Assembly (NCBI GenBank): GCA_014378225.1
Contig: JACMOA010000349.1
Location: 1 to 5,317, forward strand
Reading direction: 5' to 3'
Source of the DNA: Deinococcales bacterium
GTDB taxonomy: Bacteria > Deinococcota > Deinococci > Deinococcales > Deinococcaceae
Length of the DNA stretch: 5,317 bases
The position numbers and the translations under genes are program-made. Below are positions 5,183 to 5,317 of the stretch, one piece after another (positions within the stretch are counted from its first letter, which is position 1; every line of letters starts with the position of its first letter). The notes under the pieces are model-generated. The model did not search any database, was not told the origin of the DNA, and was given only the letters and a program-made list of their open reading frames with translations.

Positions 5183-5317
5183 CGAGTGTAAATCAAAAGT
5201 GCCAGAACATGCGAATCAACTGACATATTGCAGTTTACGAAAGAGTTGTGCAGCACAGCTTTACACCTCAAGATGAGGGTATGCTAGCAAAGAACACCCG
5301 TGCTGGACAGCTCTATA
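5183..5317. other. Upstream spacer at the right edge, no gene seen
   Basis: No gene can be supported here. A second minus-strand TAAACT (5237-5232) could be an upstream promoter of the DUF3352-like gene. On the plus strand TATGCT at 5280-5285 and a short dyad CCTCA-AGA-TGAGG at 5266-5278 hint at a promoter for a gene beyond the window, but TTTACA at 5260-5265 is only 14 nt away, too close for a standard -35. Confidence 0.4.

Noticed and set aside
5260..5317. Plus-strand promoter (TTTACA and TATGCT) for a gene starting at GTG 5300
   Set aside because: The 14-nt spacer is too short, the GTG is 14 nt after the box, and only six codons are visible before the window ends.

Overview
The window looks like chromosomal DNA from a member of the Deinococcota, perhaps a Meiothermus-like Thermaceae. 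The evidence is the gene set (a carboxynorspermidine decarboxylase, a diheme c4-type cytochrome, a TTHA0068-like DUF309 protein, and a large secreted DUF3352-like protein), the GC-rich coding DNA, and TANNNT -10 boxes placed directly before start codons. The genus is inference. The dominant feature is not a gene: the palindrome CTCGAG occurs 44 times between 469 and 5182, where one or two copies would be expected by chance.

Layout. Positions 1-168 are the frameshifted 3' end of an insertion-sequence transposase (probably IS701/IS4-like) that enters from the left. A possible IS end and a YTAR-type target follow at 169-196. Positions 197-420 are non-coding, about 40% GC, and free of CTCGAG. The gene nspC (421-1584, minus) is divergent from a cytochrome c4 gene (1759-2466, plus). 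The 174-bp gap between them holds a 16-bp perfect inverted repeat. The cytochrome gene is followed after 6 bp by a DUF309 gene (2473-2823, plus). That gene overlaps tail-to-tail by 17 bp with a YdcZ/DUF606-type membrane protein gene (2807-3250, minus). A hairpin terminator at 3328-3360 separates the membrane protein gene from a DUF3352-like secreted protein gene (3423-5129, minus). The last 188 bases are the upstream region of that gene, with a 19-bp dyad centred about 41 bp before its start.

Functionally the genes do not form one obvious pathway. NspC makes norspermidine or spermidine; the cytochrome acts in electron transfer outside the cytoplasmic membrane; DUF309 may be co-transcribed with it; YdcZ-like is a small integral membrane protein; the DUF3352-like protein is exported and of unknown role. 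What links them is the mode of expression. Four transcripts have a TATGCT or TAAACT -10 box 5-8 nt before a start codon, which suggests leaderless mRNAs. In the ydcZ-like case the predicted leaderless start opens a four-codon ORF whose stop overlaps the true start as ATGA.
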